A DNA stretch of 64,000 bases from Hymenopus coronatus (GCA_030762935.1 CM060898.1:100757281-100821280); one strand, 5' to 3'; shown: positions 11,443 through 23,821, counted from the stretch's first letter. Numbers and translations are program-made. Notes: generated from the sequence alone by a model not told the origin.

Positions 11443-12493
11443 ACTTTCTCTACCCGTACTATGTACATAGTGTATATAGAAGATATTGTATTCTACCCAA
11501 CATTTCGATACCGAGATTTCTCCTAAAATGTCTTGAGACTCCAAGTCAAAAAAAAAAAAAAAAGTACTTTTAGAAAAGCTCTATATGCTGTGTGGACAGC
11601 AGTCAGAAACAAAAAAGTCAAATACTAAATTTGGTATTTAAGTTTATCTACTAAGGTTGCGGCATGATTTTCAAGAACATACTGGCCGCACCTAGACGGC
11701 CCGGATTCGATCCCAAGTGACCGCATGTGAGATTTGTGGTGGACAAAGCGGCGTTGGGGCGGGTTTTCCGGTTTTCCCCGCCATCGTATTCCACCGGTGC
11801 TCCATCTTCATTCATGTATCATCAGTGTCACCGCCTGTGGTGCCATAAGTAGTTAAAGTGGACGTTAAACACTACAAAAAAAAAACCAAAAAAACCAAGA
11901 ACATCCAACCATCCCAAACTACCCTTTACATGGAAGCATTTATGAAACTTGTTTTTATCAAAAATGATTCTAACGATTTGGAATAAAATAACGTATATCT
12001 TGAATTTTCTTAGAGTAGCTTCTGAAGACCTTTTCATTATGGATGTATTTTGCTTTAAATGTTCATAACTAGTAAACCCTAAGAAATATACAAAAACTTA
12101 CTACACAGAAAACGTAGATCTCGTTAAAAAACAAAATTTATGTTCAAATGCATTTTTGTTGTGGAGTTGACCGTTTCCAAGATATTCCCTATTATTGGTT
12201 TCAAGTTTAAATTACCCAACTTTTCGCAAACGGGCTCACCTTTCCTTACATCTCGCTTTTGTCTACTGGTGGCCTTACAAAGCGAACCGAACTTCAACTG
12301 TTCACATAGCGACCAGCTTTTAAAATACATGACTATCGCTTTAGCCGTATTTCCCTTCTGCTTACAAGGAATCAAGTAGCGAGATAATTTCTGATATCTT
12401 ATCTCGATTAGTATGATGTGGTCAAAAGAGTATTTTTTGCAAGAATAGTTTGCAGAACGGGTAGAGAAAGTCATATGGATGAAACGCAAAAGA
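11443..12493 (-). mobile_element. family R copy 10, hosts SINE D
   Basis: It is preceded by exactly five T. The hairpin is at 11443-11495 (TACTATGTACATAGTG), an A-rich tract near 11549, and the 5' part ends at about 12493. SINE D (11681-11895) is inserted after ATTTTCAAGAACAT. Confidence 0.8.
11681..11895 (+). mobile_element. SINE D copy with 9-bp target duplication
   Basis: A 5'-shortened head with B-box-like GATTCGATCCC, then GTGAGATTTGTGGTGGACAA, the conserved GGCGGGTTTTCCGG stretch, CACCGCCTGTGGTGCC, and an A-rich tail. CAAGAACAT flanks it at 11672-11680 and 11896-11904. This gives direct evidence for target-primed insertion into R copy 10. Confidence 0.9.
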
Positions 12494-12560
12494 TTATACT
12501 TCTAATTTGAGCTTTCATGCTGTATTTTTTAATATAAACAATTTTAAAGCAAAAAAAAAA

Positions 12561-13318
12561 GTGTTCCATTCACATGACTTTCTCTAGCTGTTCTGCAAAC
12601 AAACTATTTTTACAAACGATTATACTTTTATCTACATTATGCTAATCGAAATAATCATTGCAGAAATGGTTGTAAGTAGAAGGGAAAGAAACCAATACTC
12701 TAGGTTAAAAGAATAATCAAAGAGCTGATCGCTATGTGAAAAATTGGCAGTTAGGTTCTTTTTGCAAGGCCTAGAGTAAAACAAAAGAGATATGAAACAA
12801 AAGATGGCTTCTAGACTGAATTTAAGTAGTTTAAATAGAAATAAATAACAAGAATATCTGATGGTTAATTCACAAAAAATGTATGTGATATAAATTGTGT
12901 GTTTTAACGAATGTATATTTTTTGTGTAGTGCTTTTTTGTCTCTCTTACGATTTATCAGTTATACAGACACCCAGAATGAAAAGGACTTCAGAAGCTATT
13001 TCCAAAAAATCATTTTATTTGTCATGAAAATATCTTAAACATAAGTATTTTAATCAAAATCGCTTGAATCATCTCTTAAAAAAATCATAAATGGTAGTTG
13101 CAAGCGGCGGGGGGAGGGGGGAGGTTTCCTGAAAATCTTCGTGTGGCATCCTAAACTTAAATAACAAGTTTGCTTTTTAACCGACTTTTCGTTTTTTATT
13201 TATGCTGTACACTTACACGAACCTTTTTCTAAAAGGTTTTTATTCATGGGCCATCAAAATATGTATTTCCGGTGCAATACTGCTTTCTTTACCTACTATG
13301 TTCATTTTAGAAAAGGTA
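12561..13318 (+). mobile_element. family R copy 11
   Basis: It opens at GTGTTCCATTCACATGAC next to an A-run and carries the ATCTTCGTGTGGCATCC block. The 3' hairpin is degraded (CTACTATGTTCATTTTAG, then AAAAGGTAAA). A G-rich GGGGGGAGGGGGG patch sits near 13112. Confidence 0.7.
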
Positions 13319-13394
13319 AAAGTTCTATAAAATTAGTCCTCTACTATTTTGCACTCTATTTTTTACAATTCCTTTTTATTTTATTATGGTTGGT

Positions 13395-13705
13395 AAGTAA
13401 GAAAAGTATTATCCTCCCATACGTTTTATGTCGAGATTTCTTTGGACATATATGTTCTGTGTTCCCTGAATAAATAAAACGATTTTAAAAAGGCGAGTGT
13501 GCGTGTCTGTGAATATCATAACTAAAAATTGAAAAATCTGTTAAAAACTAAACTTCGTATGTATGTTCAGCTCTTCCAAGAATGATACATGAAACTTTTG
13601 AGGGGCATTTCCCACCCTTACTACCCTTAGCGTGAATAGTATTTCGAAATGTTTATTTCTCAGCAATGACTTATTGCTTCGATTAAAATAGCATATGTTT
13701 ACTAC
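13395..13705 (-). mobile_element. family R copy 12, old hairpin-side fragment
   Basis: It matches from GTCGAGATTTCTTTGGACATA through GTGTGCGTGTCTGTG and CTACCCTTAGCGTG. The hairpin itself is lost and the rest is truncated. Confidence 0.5.
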
Positions 13706-14199
13706 ATTTTCGTGACAAATGTGCTCTCTTCCAAATGCATTCTCTGCCGGCTATTCTGTGAGATTCGTTCTTGAGATTATGTACATGGACTTCTCATCGT
13801 AAACGTGGTACTTCTGGAGTTTGAGGGTTTCGGCAATAATGGAGCACACTCGACGGTGTCTATTATGTGTCTATTAATTAACTCTGGGATTTTGAAGATA
13901 AATAATTTAATGAAGTACAAAATTACGAATAATATTTTATATATGCTTTGGAAGGTGACATTATCATGCTTTTTAGTTTTTCTCTTAAATTTACTGCATT
14001 TGAATATATACCCCATTTGATGCATTACGGTGCTCTTTGCCTTATAATTTATCAAAAATAGTATCCATGGTCTAAGAGTATCTGAAGGCTTCCTATGCCT
14101 CTACACGTCAGCCAAAAGATGTATTGTTGATCCCAATTGAAATTATCTAGCATCGAATTCCAAACTCGAATCTTTCCCATACTCCAAAATGAATGTTAC

Positions 14200-14740
14200 T
14201 TTTTCTTTCTAGAGATGGACAATCAAACAAAATTTGTGAAGCTGATTCCTCAGTTTGTTTACACTGGCGACAAGTGGGATCTCCATTATATTCCCCATCT
14301 TACGTAGAGATTTCCTAAAATGCCCATGTCCAGTAATTAATGCAATCACTGCTTTAAGCCTATATATAGTCGTAAGTGAGCTCTAGATAAGAGTCGTCAG
14401 GGGTCCTGACTAGTCTCCAAGCTAGTTTTTGTCCTAAGCAAGTTTGCCACGTATCTATTCTTTAACTGTGGTTTTGAGAGTACTAATGCTTGCTCCCATC
14501 ACAGGCTCCGGTCCGAAAAGGGGGCTTCCGCTCCCTCTTTTGCTAAATAATGTGCTTTTTCATTTTCTTCAATCCCTTGATATCCTGGTGCCCACGTGGC
14601 ATAGGATACTTCTGGTGCCAAGGACATTTAAAGATTGAAGGCAATCCCAAACTAGTTTTGAGTTACCTGCATGAGAGAAATGCTTGAGAGCGCTTGAAGA
14701 TGAGGATTTGCTCACCATGGTGTCCTCTCTCTACACCTTT
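14200..14740 (-). pseudogene. LINE ORF2 remnant: RNase H and C-terminal zinc knuckle
   Basis: The reverse strand, read in order, shows SKLVWDCLQSL, then GYQGIEENEKAHYLAKEG (RNase H with the G..GNE.AD.LA signature, here EN/AH). It continues with LGQKLAWRLVRTPDDSY, LKAVIALITGHGHFRKSL, and finally a CRQCKQTEES...LFDCPSLE zinc-knuckle-like tail (about 14213-14285). This is the C-terminal architecture of RNase H-bearing LINEs (Jockey/LOA/I/R1-type groups). The pieces lie in different frames, so it is decayed; the polymerase core is not recognisable upstream. Confidence 0.75.
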
Positions 14741-17700
14741 TTAATAATACATCATAATCATAGGATGTCAAAACTGTTTGTTTTCCCCCAATTTGCTGAT
14801 ACCTTGAGTCCAAATAATGGCTCTCCGGGTTGGGATTTATTATTGGACCCGTAATCCAATACAGTAAACAAAGAAAATACTCCTAAGGTTAATCAGAGAC
14901 AGAATTAGCGTCGGAACGGGACAGCAGTGGGCCATCCTTGAAATGAAGAAGAAGAGTCTGAGAAGAGACTGTCTACTTTCAGCAATATGGACCTGTACCT
15001 TACTACAGCTTGCATGTACAGAAGCACTCAATTCCGATGGAGTGGAAGGGTGGGACCTATTCCTTGTTCTCCTAAACGTCCGCATCTCACTCCCTTAGGC
15101 GTTTTCTTTTGGTAACTTGTAAAGAATTTTGTTAAAGAGGAGATCCAAGCCGTGAATTATCTACGGGATTACCCCAGATATACGGCGGTAAGAGGTCGAT
15201 TACTGTTTGGATGTATCACATGCCAAAATGGGCATATATTGAATTAAATATTATTGTTAATTTCTATGCTTTATTAAAATATATAAAATAAAAACCTCAA
15301 AGTCCTTTTATGGCTACGCGTAGTTTTGATCATGTTTCTACGTGGAAAGGACCCAAGGACGTGCAAGTATTTCTATCTCGCTGCCTGGGTTGCTGTCCTG
15401 AAACCTGCCTGTTACCGCTAGAACAAATGTTTGCTGTCATTTCTATTGCTTCCTTACACTCACCACTACTTAGTGACTCTAGTCTTTGAAATTAACATTA
15501 GCGGATGTGAAATCCCTATAAACAAATAAACTCTCTTCTTTTTAAGACTGAGTACAACGAGTTTGAAATTCTTTCTCCTTTAGAAGTCTTCTTAAGCTTC
15601 GAATAATGCCTTTTCTTCATTAAGGCCAAATTTGTAAAAACAAGTATTAGTTTCGACAGATAAGTTATTTTTACGTAAACATTCCCAGAAATGGTCAATT
15701 TTCTAAAAGCATTCAAACGTTATAGGGATGTTTCCTTTAGTTGGAAAACTTTGTACTTTTTTCCGTGTAAATCATGCTATTGGGGAGATCTGTTGGTAGT
15801 TGTAATATATATTTGAGTGTTTTAATCAAGATATCAAAAAAAAAAACATGTATGTATTCATATAAAATTCTTCTTCTATTCATTTTTTCTTAATTATAAA
15901 CTATACTAACTTTTATTATACGGAATTGTGTGCATTTATTCTCCCAAGGTTATATAAGTATCTTTATTGATGTTAAATACCCAAACTCTTACTACAATAA
16001 TGATTAACTGTGCATGCATATTTCAGATACAAGTTAAAGGTGACAAAAAAGATAAAATTAAAGAAAAAGAAACAGAAAAACATAGATATAAATTGAATTT
16101 TGACTACTTGAACAAATTTGATCTGGCCTCGCGCACTTTATCCAGGAATTGCCTATGTGTTGCCAGTTCCTCCGGTAACCCAGTAGATCCAAAAATGCAA
16201 ACATTTTTCTTTTAGGTTAGTTATTCGCTGATATTCCGACTGTGTACATTCCGCCAAAGTATGTACCCAGTCTTTTATCTAAACCACAGAATGGGCAGCT
16301 TCTCCTACCAGCATGTCTCTCATTTTCTGTGACATGCAACCTCCAGCGTAAACCATGGCATTCCTGATCTTTTCTTTCTTCATAAGTGAAGTATATATGC
16401 CTTTTTACCCCAATTCAGATTTATTTCGTTTGCTAGAGCTGGAGAGGGCTTAATTTTACAACTCAATTCAACTTCTTGACGGCTGATGTCTGTTAATCTT
16501 TTTTGACACCGTTTCATAAGTTTTTGTCATTTTTTTCGCCCCTTCGCCATTTTTCTCACATGAGCTCATGTAAAAAACATATCTCGTCTCGAACTTTCTC
16601 TACGGCTACCAATCTAGGCTTCAGCTACAAAAATTATTTGTTTCAAACGCAACACCTCAATGCGTTGCGTTTTTGTTTTGTTGAAGTTTTGGTCGGCCTT
16701 GATACAGTTTTCCAATTGGGATGTATAGACTTCACTGAAAATGAAAAATTACTACTAGATATAGATAATTTAAGTCAATATCTCAAACGTATGGCACTTG
16801 TAATAATTTGGTTTTCTTGATTTGCTTATTAACATTACTTCCTGAACCATACGTTCCTTTTCTAAAGTCGTATTTCAATCTATACTAAAGTTTGTCCTGA
16901 CCTGGCAATTTTTTAATCATGTGTGTCAAGTAAGGACTAAATTATGTATAGATCTGGTTTTGAAACAGTCGCATGCCCTTGAAGGTGCATATGTATTAGA
17001 GGACCTTATGTCAAATATCATAATTTACCTGAAATACAAACTGCTTTTTATCTGAATAATTTATAGATTAAACATGCAACTAAATGCTCACAGGTATACA
17101 AATTTGAATGACTGTTACACATCCAATATTTCGTTGGATTCAGGGAACACCATAAACACGTATACTATACTCGCTGTTAGGGGCAGACATTTGTATTGGT
17201 AATTTTAGGAAGTATATTCAGCAACATTACATCAAAATTTGTTTCTATTGCAGACTAATAATTTTACTTATTAAGAATAGTATGGTTTCAGGTTGGCTAG
17301 TACTTCCAATAAGCATGGCACACACAAGCTACACGACCTGTTTATGTTCCCCGAGAGCGTGGAACGGGAGTATTGGTCAGTGTAAAGCAAAAATCACGAA
17401 GTGAGACAGCGAATGGAAGAGACAGTCACGATTCTTACGTGCCTAAATATTAATGATTTGTGTTATCTAAACTTTACGCTTTCATAGAGAAAGAAATGAA
17501 ACTCGAAGCTTAAATAAGTTTAATTGAGGATTTGATGCCTATGCTTGCATTCCAAATACATTTATTGCTTATTTGAACGTATAAATGAATTCGAATGCTT
17601 TCTGTAACTCTAATAATCCCTGCCTAGCCCAACATCAAGTATTGCAGTGTAAACATGTGAAACAGAACGGATAATCTGTATTGACAGGCATTATTCAAGG

Positions 17701-17770
17701 CCGTGCAGAAAACATCAGACACTAAAATGTGACGTGTTTGTGGAAAAACGGTTAGATGAAGAGAAAAAAA
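14741..17770. other. long non-R stretch, no gene identified
   Basis: About 3 kb of mainly AT-rich sequence without clear R or SINE copies. A 105-codon forward frame (16503-16820) and an 82-codon frame (15967-16215, Lys/Glu-rich, preceded by a splice-acceptor-like ATATTTCAG) have no recognised domain. A reverse frame at 16216-16430 has a CPFC motif but no family match. An undetected exon cannot be excluded. Confidence 0.4.
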
Positions 17771-18496
17771 TCTGATATGTTCCATTCACATGACTTTCTC
17801 TAATCTCTGTAACAAGTTATTGTTAATAAGCTTATTCTTCTATCTACTTCATGCTAATCGAGATAAACATTAGCAGAAATAGTCTTATTACTTGCTTCCC
17901 TGTAAGTAGAAGGGAAATAAGGGAATATATTAGGCTAAAGCGTAGTCAGATGTTTTAAAAACTCGTTGCTATTTAATTAAAATTCCTTTATTTGGCAAGG
18001 TTAGCGGTTGAAAAATTCCCGTATTAGTATTTTAGAACTGGAGACAATAACAAGCAGCATCTGGGAAATGGTCAATTCCATAAAACATTAATGACATAAA
18101 TGGTGTGTTTTAACGACATCTACATTTTTTGTGCAGAAAGTGTTGTCTATCTCTTATGGTTCACCAGTTATGCAAAACTCAGCAAAAAGCATTCAGAGGC
18201 TATTCCAAGAAAATTCAAGATATACATTTTATTTGTCATATACGACAAATATACGATATTTTAATGAATATGATTTTTTAGAAAATCGACATTTTCGATT
18301 TTTTTGTTTGCTTTTAAAGGGTAGTTTGTGGGAGGGGGATTTTCTCCAAAATCTTCGTGTCACATCCCTTCGTGTCACACCACTTAAATACCAAGTTTGG
18401 TGTTTTACCGATTTTTTATTTTTGAGTTATCGCGTTCACAGACACACGCACACGGAGTTTTTTTTTCTTTCTAAAAATGCATTTTTATACAGGGGT
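17771..18496 (+). mobile_element. family R copy 13, lacks hairpin
   Basis: It starts TCTGATATGTTCC after an A-run. It has the CTTCGTGTCACATCC block twice in short succession (a small duplication near 18353-18382) and stops at TTTTTATACAGGGG. The 3' end is missing. Confidence 0.75.
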
Positions 18497-18500
18497 AGGT

Positions 18501-18646
18501 ACAGTAGATAGAAAAGATATTGTATTATTCCACCTAAAAATTCGATGTTGAAATTGCACCGGAAATATATATTCAGAGGTATACATTCTGAGGTATCAAA
18601 AAAAAAAAAAAAAAAGATTTGTAGAAAAAATTTAATGTGTGTGCAG
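18501..18646 (-). mobile_element. family R copy 14, hairpin-side fragment
   Basis: AGATAGAAAAGATATTGTAT followed by CACCTAAAAATTCGATGTTG matches the region just inside the hairpin. A 17-base A run (18598-18615) and a further R-like scrap follow. Confidence 0.5.
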
Positions 18647-19154
18647 ATTTAAGATTAAGAGGAAATACATAATGAAACACTTCCCATATATTTCTGGCTC
18701 AGTTTAGAAATATTGCATCCGAAGTCTAATCTCGTGAGAAAATAACGAATTAAATGCAATTGAATTATTTAATAAATAATCAGAACTTTTGTCACGTTTT
18801 CACTGTTTGGCTGAATGGTAATCATATCCTCATCAAAAGCATCTTCGATTTCTTCCGAAGTGAGAAGATGCATATCAAACTTTCCAGCGAAGCAATTGAT
18901 CTGTTTCACTGTTATCTTTATATTTACTATGAAGAAAGGCGCAATATCTGGATTTTCCGCCACCTTGCATGAATCACATGAAAGCTACAAGTTAAAATTG
19001 ATGCTGATGATCACACTTTATCTATTACTCTGTAAATACATACTTCGAAGTCGCGTGCAACTTGTAACTTATCACAAATTCTAAGCAATTATTGGAAAGT
19101 GTTGTCGTTGGTGATATTTATTTTGCTTGGCCATTTGGCAAATTGGCAGTTTTC
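18647..19154. other. no recognised feature
   Basis: Overlapping short frames on both strands (18754-19084) have no family signature. Confidence 0.45.
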
Positions 19155-20010
19155 ACAAACGAGAGAACTTTCAAATTATTTTTAATCAATAGTTACACAA
19201 CTGTAACTATTCAACTTCTCAAACGGTCGATATTACATCTCCAGTATCGATATTATTTCAGCCAGCATTTATTGAAAACTTCCAAATGCACAACGTTACA
19301 ATCCAGCTGTACAGACTCAACCTCTCAAACTACACTCGTGAAATGTAGTTAATATTACAACTTCAATATTGATACGATTAGTGTCGACAACATAATGGAT
19401 GAAAACTTCCAAAGTGATCAATGTTTATTATTCCTCTATGATAGACCCCACCTCTCAAACTAGCTCATATTACAGATTCACTACTGATATGATTAGCTTA
19501 GCCTGCATTTTCGATGAGGATTTCAAACCATCAAGTGTTACCACCCAACTACAACAATGCGACTTCTAAAACTAGTCCATATTACAGCTTCAGTACAGAT
19601 ATTAATGTAGTCATCATATTCGATGAAGACTTTTGAACTATTTAGTGTTACCTCCCAACTCGAATGCATTCAGCCTCTCAAGTTAGTTGCTATTTCATCT
19701 CCAGTATAGATATGTGTAACTAACATATTCCATGAAATCTTTCAAATTGCTCATTGTTACTACCCGACTGTAATAGATTTAATCTCTCTAACTGCACGGG
19801 TGCACTTTTATTGAAGTTATATTTTCAGTATCGATATTATCAGTGTAGCCAACAAATTAGATGAAAACTTCCAAATCAAAACTGTTAAATGCTGTCATCT
19901 AACTTTAATAAACCCAACCTCTCAAACTATTAAATATTACAGCCGCAGGATGTGATTAATGTAGGCAACATATTTGAATGAAATTATCATCCAAGTGTAA
20001 CTGATCCATT
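19155..20010 (+). repeat. degenerate tandem array, about 113-bp units
   Basis: About seven and a half units begin near 19208, 19319, 19448, 19560, 19673, 19781 and 19913, with a leading half-unit. Each contains in order an ACCTCTCAAACTA-like start, ATATTACAGCTTCAGTA, CGATATTATTAGTG, CAACATATTCGATGAAAACT, then TTCCAAAT and GTTACCACCCAACTGTAAT-like blocks. Unit lengths run from about 108 to 132 bp. Divergence is high, so the array is old. No frame is preserved. Confidence 0.8.
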
Positions 20011-20581
20011 AATATGTTAATCTTCGCCCGTAGCTGATATGCTTACTCGGAGAATTTCTGAACTGTTGTTGATCAGTTCGCGCGCAACTGATTGATGTAA
20101 CCTGTAGCAATAGCAGTAACTTGAGCTAAGAAAATATTGTGTTGGTATTCAGTGCAAGAGCGAAATTGTTTTTAATGTTGGTAATATTTTAAGGGCCCGC
20201 ACACAAACCGGTTGATAAATGGCGCCTGGACCACGTGTCCTTGAAGGTCTTTTCCCACCCACTGGTTGGTGACGTTGATTTAGGAAAGGAAGATCATGAT
20301 GGTGTTATAACCTGTGACAAAGCTGGGCGAAGATTTGTTGCGGTCCTCCTCAACACTTTGTAGCCCCCTTCCTTCTAGATGGGTACCATGTAACGTCTCA
20401 ACCTTATCTCTAGTCAGCCGTGTGTGTCTAGCATTCTCAGCTTCTGGCTCGTGACAGCTGGAGTAGCCACATTTCAATCAACAATAAGTTTGTAGGTACT
20501 TACCAAAGTTGATCATTACTGAGAACCTGCTTCACAAAGTTTGCAATCCTCGTAAACTGTAAACTTTGTAAAGTGCAAAAA
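20011..20581. other. no recognised feature
   Basis: A moderately GC-rich stretch (about 20190-20470) without a match elsewhere in the window. A 65-codon reverse frame lacks recognisable motifs. Confidence 0.45.
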
Positions 20582-20831
20582 TCCGGTGTGTTCCATTCAC
20601 ACCTGTTCTGCAACGAGCTATTCTTACAAAAGCTTATTGTTCTATCTAATCGAGATATACGTTAGCAGAAATGATCTTATTTCTTAATTCCTTGTAAGTA
20701 AAAGAGAAAATTGGGAAATATACTAGGTCTAAGCTTATTAGGGAATTATATAACGCTTTATTTTAATAGTAGCTCATGGTTTATGTACTCTTGGTATATT
20801 TTGTTTAGCAATTATTATTCATTAGCATTTA

Positions 20832-20872
20832 GGGAGATGAATGTTATTAATTAATAACGTTTTATTCATCCC
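20832..20872. repeat. palindrome within the insertion in R copy 15
   Basis: GTTATTAATTAATAAC (20843-20858) is a perfect 16-base palindrome nested in weaker outer arms GGGAGATGAAT and ATTCATCCC. It lies inside a 166-bp segment absent from other R copies. Confidence 0.75.
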
Positions 20873-21411
20873 AAGAACGGCATTATGATGACTTTTGAAA
20901 GTCAAATGTTTAAAATCTGGTCGCTATGTGATTAGTATTTCTTCTTCTTCTTTTTTTGCTTGGCCAGCAGTAAAATCAAATAAAAACGAATGATGACCTT
21001 CCCTGTGAGAAAAGTTTAAGTGTTTTAAAATTGAAACCAACAACAAGGAATACCCAGGTAACAGTTAACTTCACAAAAAAGGTTTTTGAGATACATTTCT
21101 GTTTTAACGAGATCTACATCTTTGTGTAGCAAGATTTTGTCTCTCTCTTAAGGTTATCAGTTATTCAAAATTCATCCATAATGAAGGCCTTTACCAGACA
21201 ATTTGGCATAACATATTCTTAAACGTGTGCTATTTTAATCATTAGACCCATTTTTGAGAAAATAAAAACATTCAAAAAGTTTCACGTAAAGGAGCAATGT
21301 AAAAGTGACTTCAAGGACATTTTCATAAATTTTCGTCACGCATCCTTAGAAGGTGCAGAAATTAAATATCAAGTTTTATATATAATCGACTTTAGTTTTA
21401 GGGTTGTATTG

Positions 21412-21412
<1 letters not shown>

Positions 21413-21457
<45 letters not shown>
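21413..21457. repeat. (CA)n microsatellite
   Basis: About 22 dinucleotides at the family R microsatellite position. It is much longer than in copy 8 of this window. Confidence 0.95.
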
Positions 21458-21461
<4 letters not shown>

Positions 21462-21841
21462 ACTTCTCAGACACAACATTTTTCTATTTTTTTTTTTGGA
21501 TTCATAGAGCCTCAAACCATAAGTTTAAGTGACATTTTGGTATCAAAATTTTGGGTGGAATACAATACCTTCTCTATCTTCTCGTATTATGTAATTGTAC
21601 ATGGTAGGAAAAGCAAAAATGTATTTCATAAAGAAGTTTGTAGAACTGAACTTTACAAACAAGCTTAAATATTTACAAATGGAATTTTATAGATTTTGTA
21701 AGTGTTTTGTTTCACAATGAAATAATTATTTAACATATTCCTAAAGTGTATTTGTAAAGCAAGCAGTTTATCTAAAATGTCTTAAAGTTTGTAACGAAAG
21801 CTCTTGTAAACAAAACAGATTAAAAAGTTTACACTTTTAAT

Positions 21842-23473
21842 TTTTCTACACATACTATTGTACATAGTGTACAGAGAAGGTATAGTATTCCACCCAAAAA
21901 CTTGATGTGGAGATTTTGCCAGAAATATGTTTGAGGTGCCCTGAGTCCAAAAAATCTAATGTTCCCCATTCACATGACTTTCACTACATTTCTGTAACAA
22001 ATTATTGTTACTAAGCTTATTCTTCTATCTATTTAATGCTAAAATATTAGCAGAAACTGTGTTATACTGAGTTCTTCTATAAGTAGAAGGGAAATAAGGG
22101 AATACACTAGGCTAAACCGACAGTCAAACGTTTTAAAATGTGGTTGCTATGGGATTGAAATCCGTTTCTTTGCGTGCCCAAGAGTTGATAAGTTCCCGAA
22201 TTAAAAAGGTCTTTTAAAACAGAAATCAATAACAAGGAATATCTCGAAAATGGCCAATTTCACGAAAAAAATGTAAATGACATAAATTGTGCGTTTTATC
22301 GAGATCTATATTTTTTATGTGGTAAGTTTTTGTCTATCATGTTATGCTTTACCAGTTACGCATAATTCAATAAAATCATCCAGAATAAAGAGGGGTTTAA
22401 AGGTTCTTCCGAAAAAATTAAAGACATACATTTTATTTGGCATGTAAATATCTTAATATAAGAGATTTTAATCAAAACCGTTAGTCATTTTTGAGAACAT
22501 CAAAAATTTTGAATTTTTTTCCATGTAAAGAGTAGTTTGGGGTGGGGATTTTCTTGACAATCTTCGTGTCGCATCCTTGGAAGATACCAAACTTAAATAT
22601 CAAGTTTGGTATTTAATGGTCTTTTCGTTTTTGAGGTACGCCGTCCACAGACACAAATACTCGCACACACGGACCTTTTCTAAAAATGTTTTTTTCATTC
22701 AGGGGGACCTAAAACATGTATTTCCTGTGAAATCTCGATATCGAATGTTTGGATGCAATACAATACCTCCTCTATACACTAAGTGCATAATACTTGTAAA
22801 GAAAGTAAAAAAAGCATTTCTAGAAAAAGGTCCATGTATGTGGGCGTGTTTTAAGACTGTTAAATACCAAATTTGTATTTACGTTTATTATTTTCCAGAT
22901 ACGACATGAAGTTTTTCCCTTTACATGGAAAAATGTGTGAAAGTTTAATCTTTTCTCAAATATTGCTCTAACGATTTTGATTAAAATACCATATAGTTAA
23001 GAAACTTTTAAGGCATACGAAATGTATTTCTTGAATTTTCTGGGAATGGCTTCTGAACCTCTTCATTCTGGATGACTTTTGTATAACTCGTCAACCGTAA
23101 AGATAGACAAACATGTAGATCTCATTAAAACAAACAATTAGATCATATATATTTAATTTTTTGTAGAGTTAACCGTTTCAGCGATATTTCTTGTAAAGGG
23201 TTGAATTTTAAACTAATTAAACCTTTTTCAACTTCCATTTTATCGTTTCTGTTTTACTCCAGAGAATGCAAAACAGAACCGAATTTCAATTGTTTCCCAA
23301 AGCGATAGCTTTTAATAGATTTGACTATCGCTTTAGCCTAGTTTAGAGTAAGAAGACCATTTCCGCTAATGTTTATCACGATTAGCAAGACGCAGATAAA
23401 AGAATAGTATCTTGTGAGGAATATTTACTTGTGGAACAGAATAGAGAATGTAATGTGAATGGAATAAATAAGA
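21842..23473 (-). mobile_element. family R copy 16 (outer of nested pair)
   Basis: Hairpin side 21842-21954 (TACTATTGTACATAGTG) ends in CTGAGTCCAAAAAA. After the nested copy it resumes with AAGCATTTCTAGAAAAAGG and runs to its 5' end near 23473. The two halves join into the normal family order across the insertion. Confidence 0.85.
21955..22806 (+). mobile_element. family R copy 17 (nested, full length)
   Basis: 852 bp, from TCTAATGTTCCCCATTCACA to TTGTAAAGAAAGT. It is opposite in orientation to its host copy and bounded by A-runs on both sides. The hairpin is decayed to CTCTATACACTAAGTGC. Confidence 0.85.
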
Positions 23474-23821
23474 TGTTTTAGTAACAACATAGCAAAATAT
23501 CACGAAAACTACATAAAATGTTATTTAGCAATAGCTTCAGTGGTTCAAACAATATAATGCTCATGCAGGGAAGGTAAAGCATTTAAACATTTAACCTTAA
23601 AATGAATAATGTGTTTATAAATATAATGAGATATTTGGATTCATCCTTTTGAACCGGAATTACCAGTGCAAGTTATTACTCATCACATCCAGGTACCTTA
23701 AAACAAATGTGTGTTCCTTAGCAAAGAAGAGACTGTGTTAATGTAGTTGTTAGAATGAACATTTTGTTGAATACAAAGCAGAACCAAGAGAAGCTTTTAT
23801 AATGACAAACATCCATAAACA
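23474..23821. other. no recognised feature
   Basis: AT-rich spacer between R copies 16 and 18. Confidence 0.5.

Larger units (their letters stand above)
20582..21614 (+). mobile_element. family R copy 15 with 166-bp insertion and long CA run
   Basis: The start is TCCGGTGTGTTCC and the end is near AGGAAAAGC. R sequence breaks after TAGGTCTAAGC (20734) and resumes at GTCAAATG (20901). The CA microsatellite at the standard internal position has expanded to about 45 bp. Confidence 0.8.

Noticed and set aside
19155..20010. CRISPR-like array
   Set aside because: Units are contiguous, long, degenerate tandem repeats with no short identical repeat/spacer pattern, and the context is eukaryotic.
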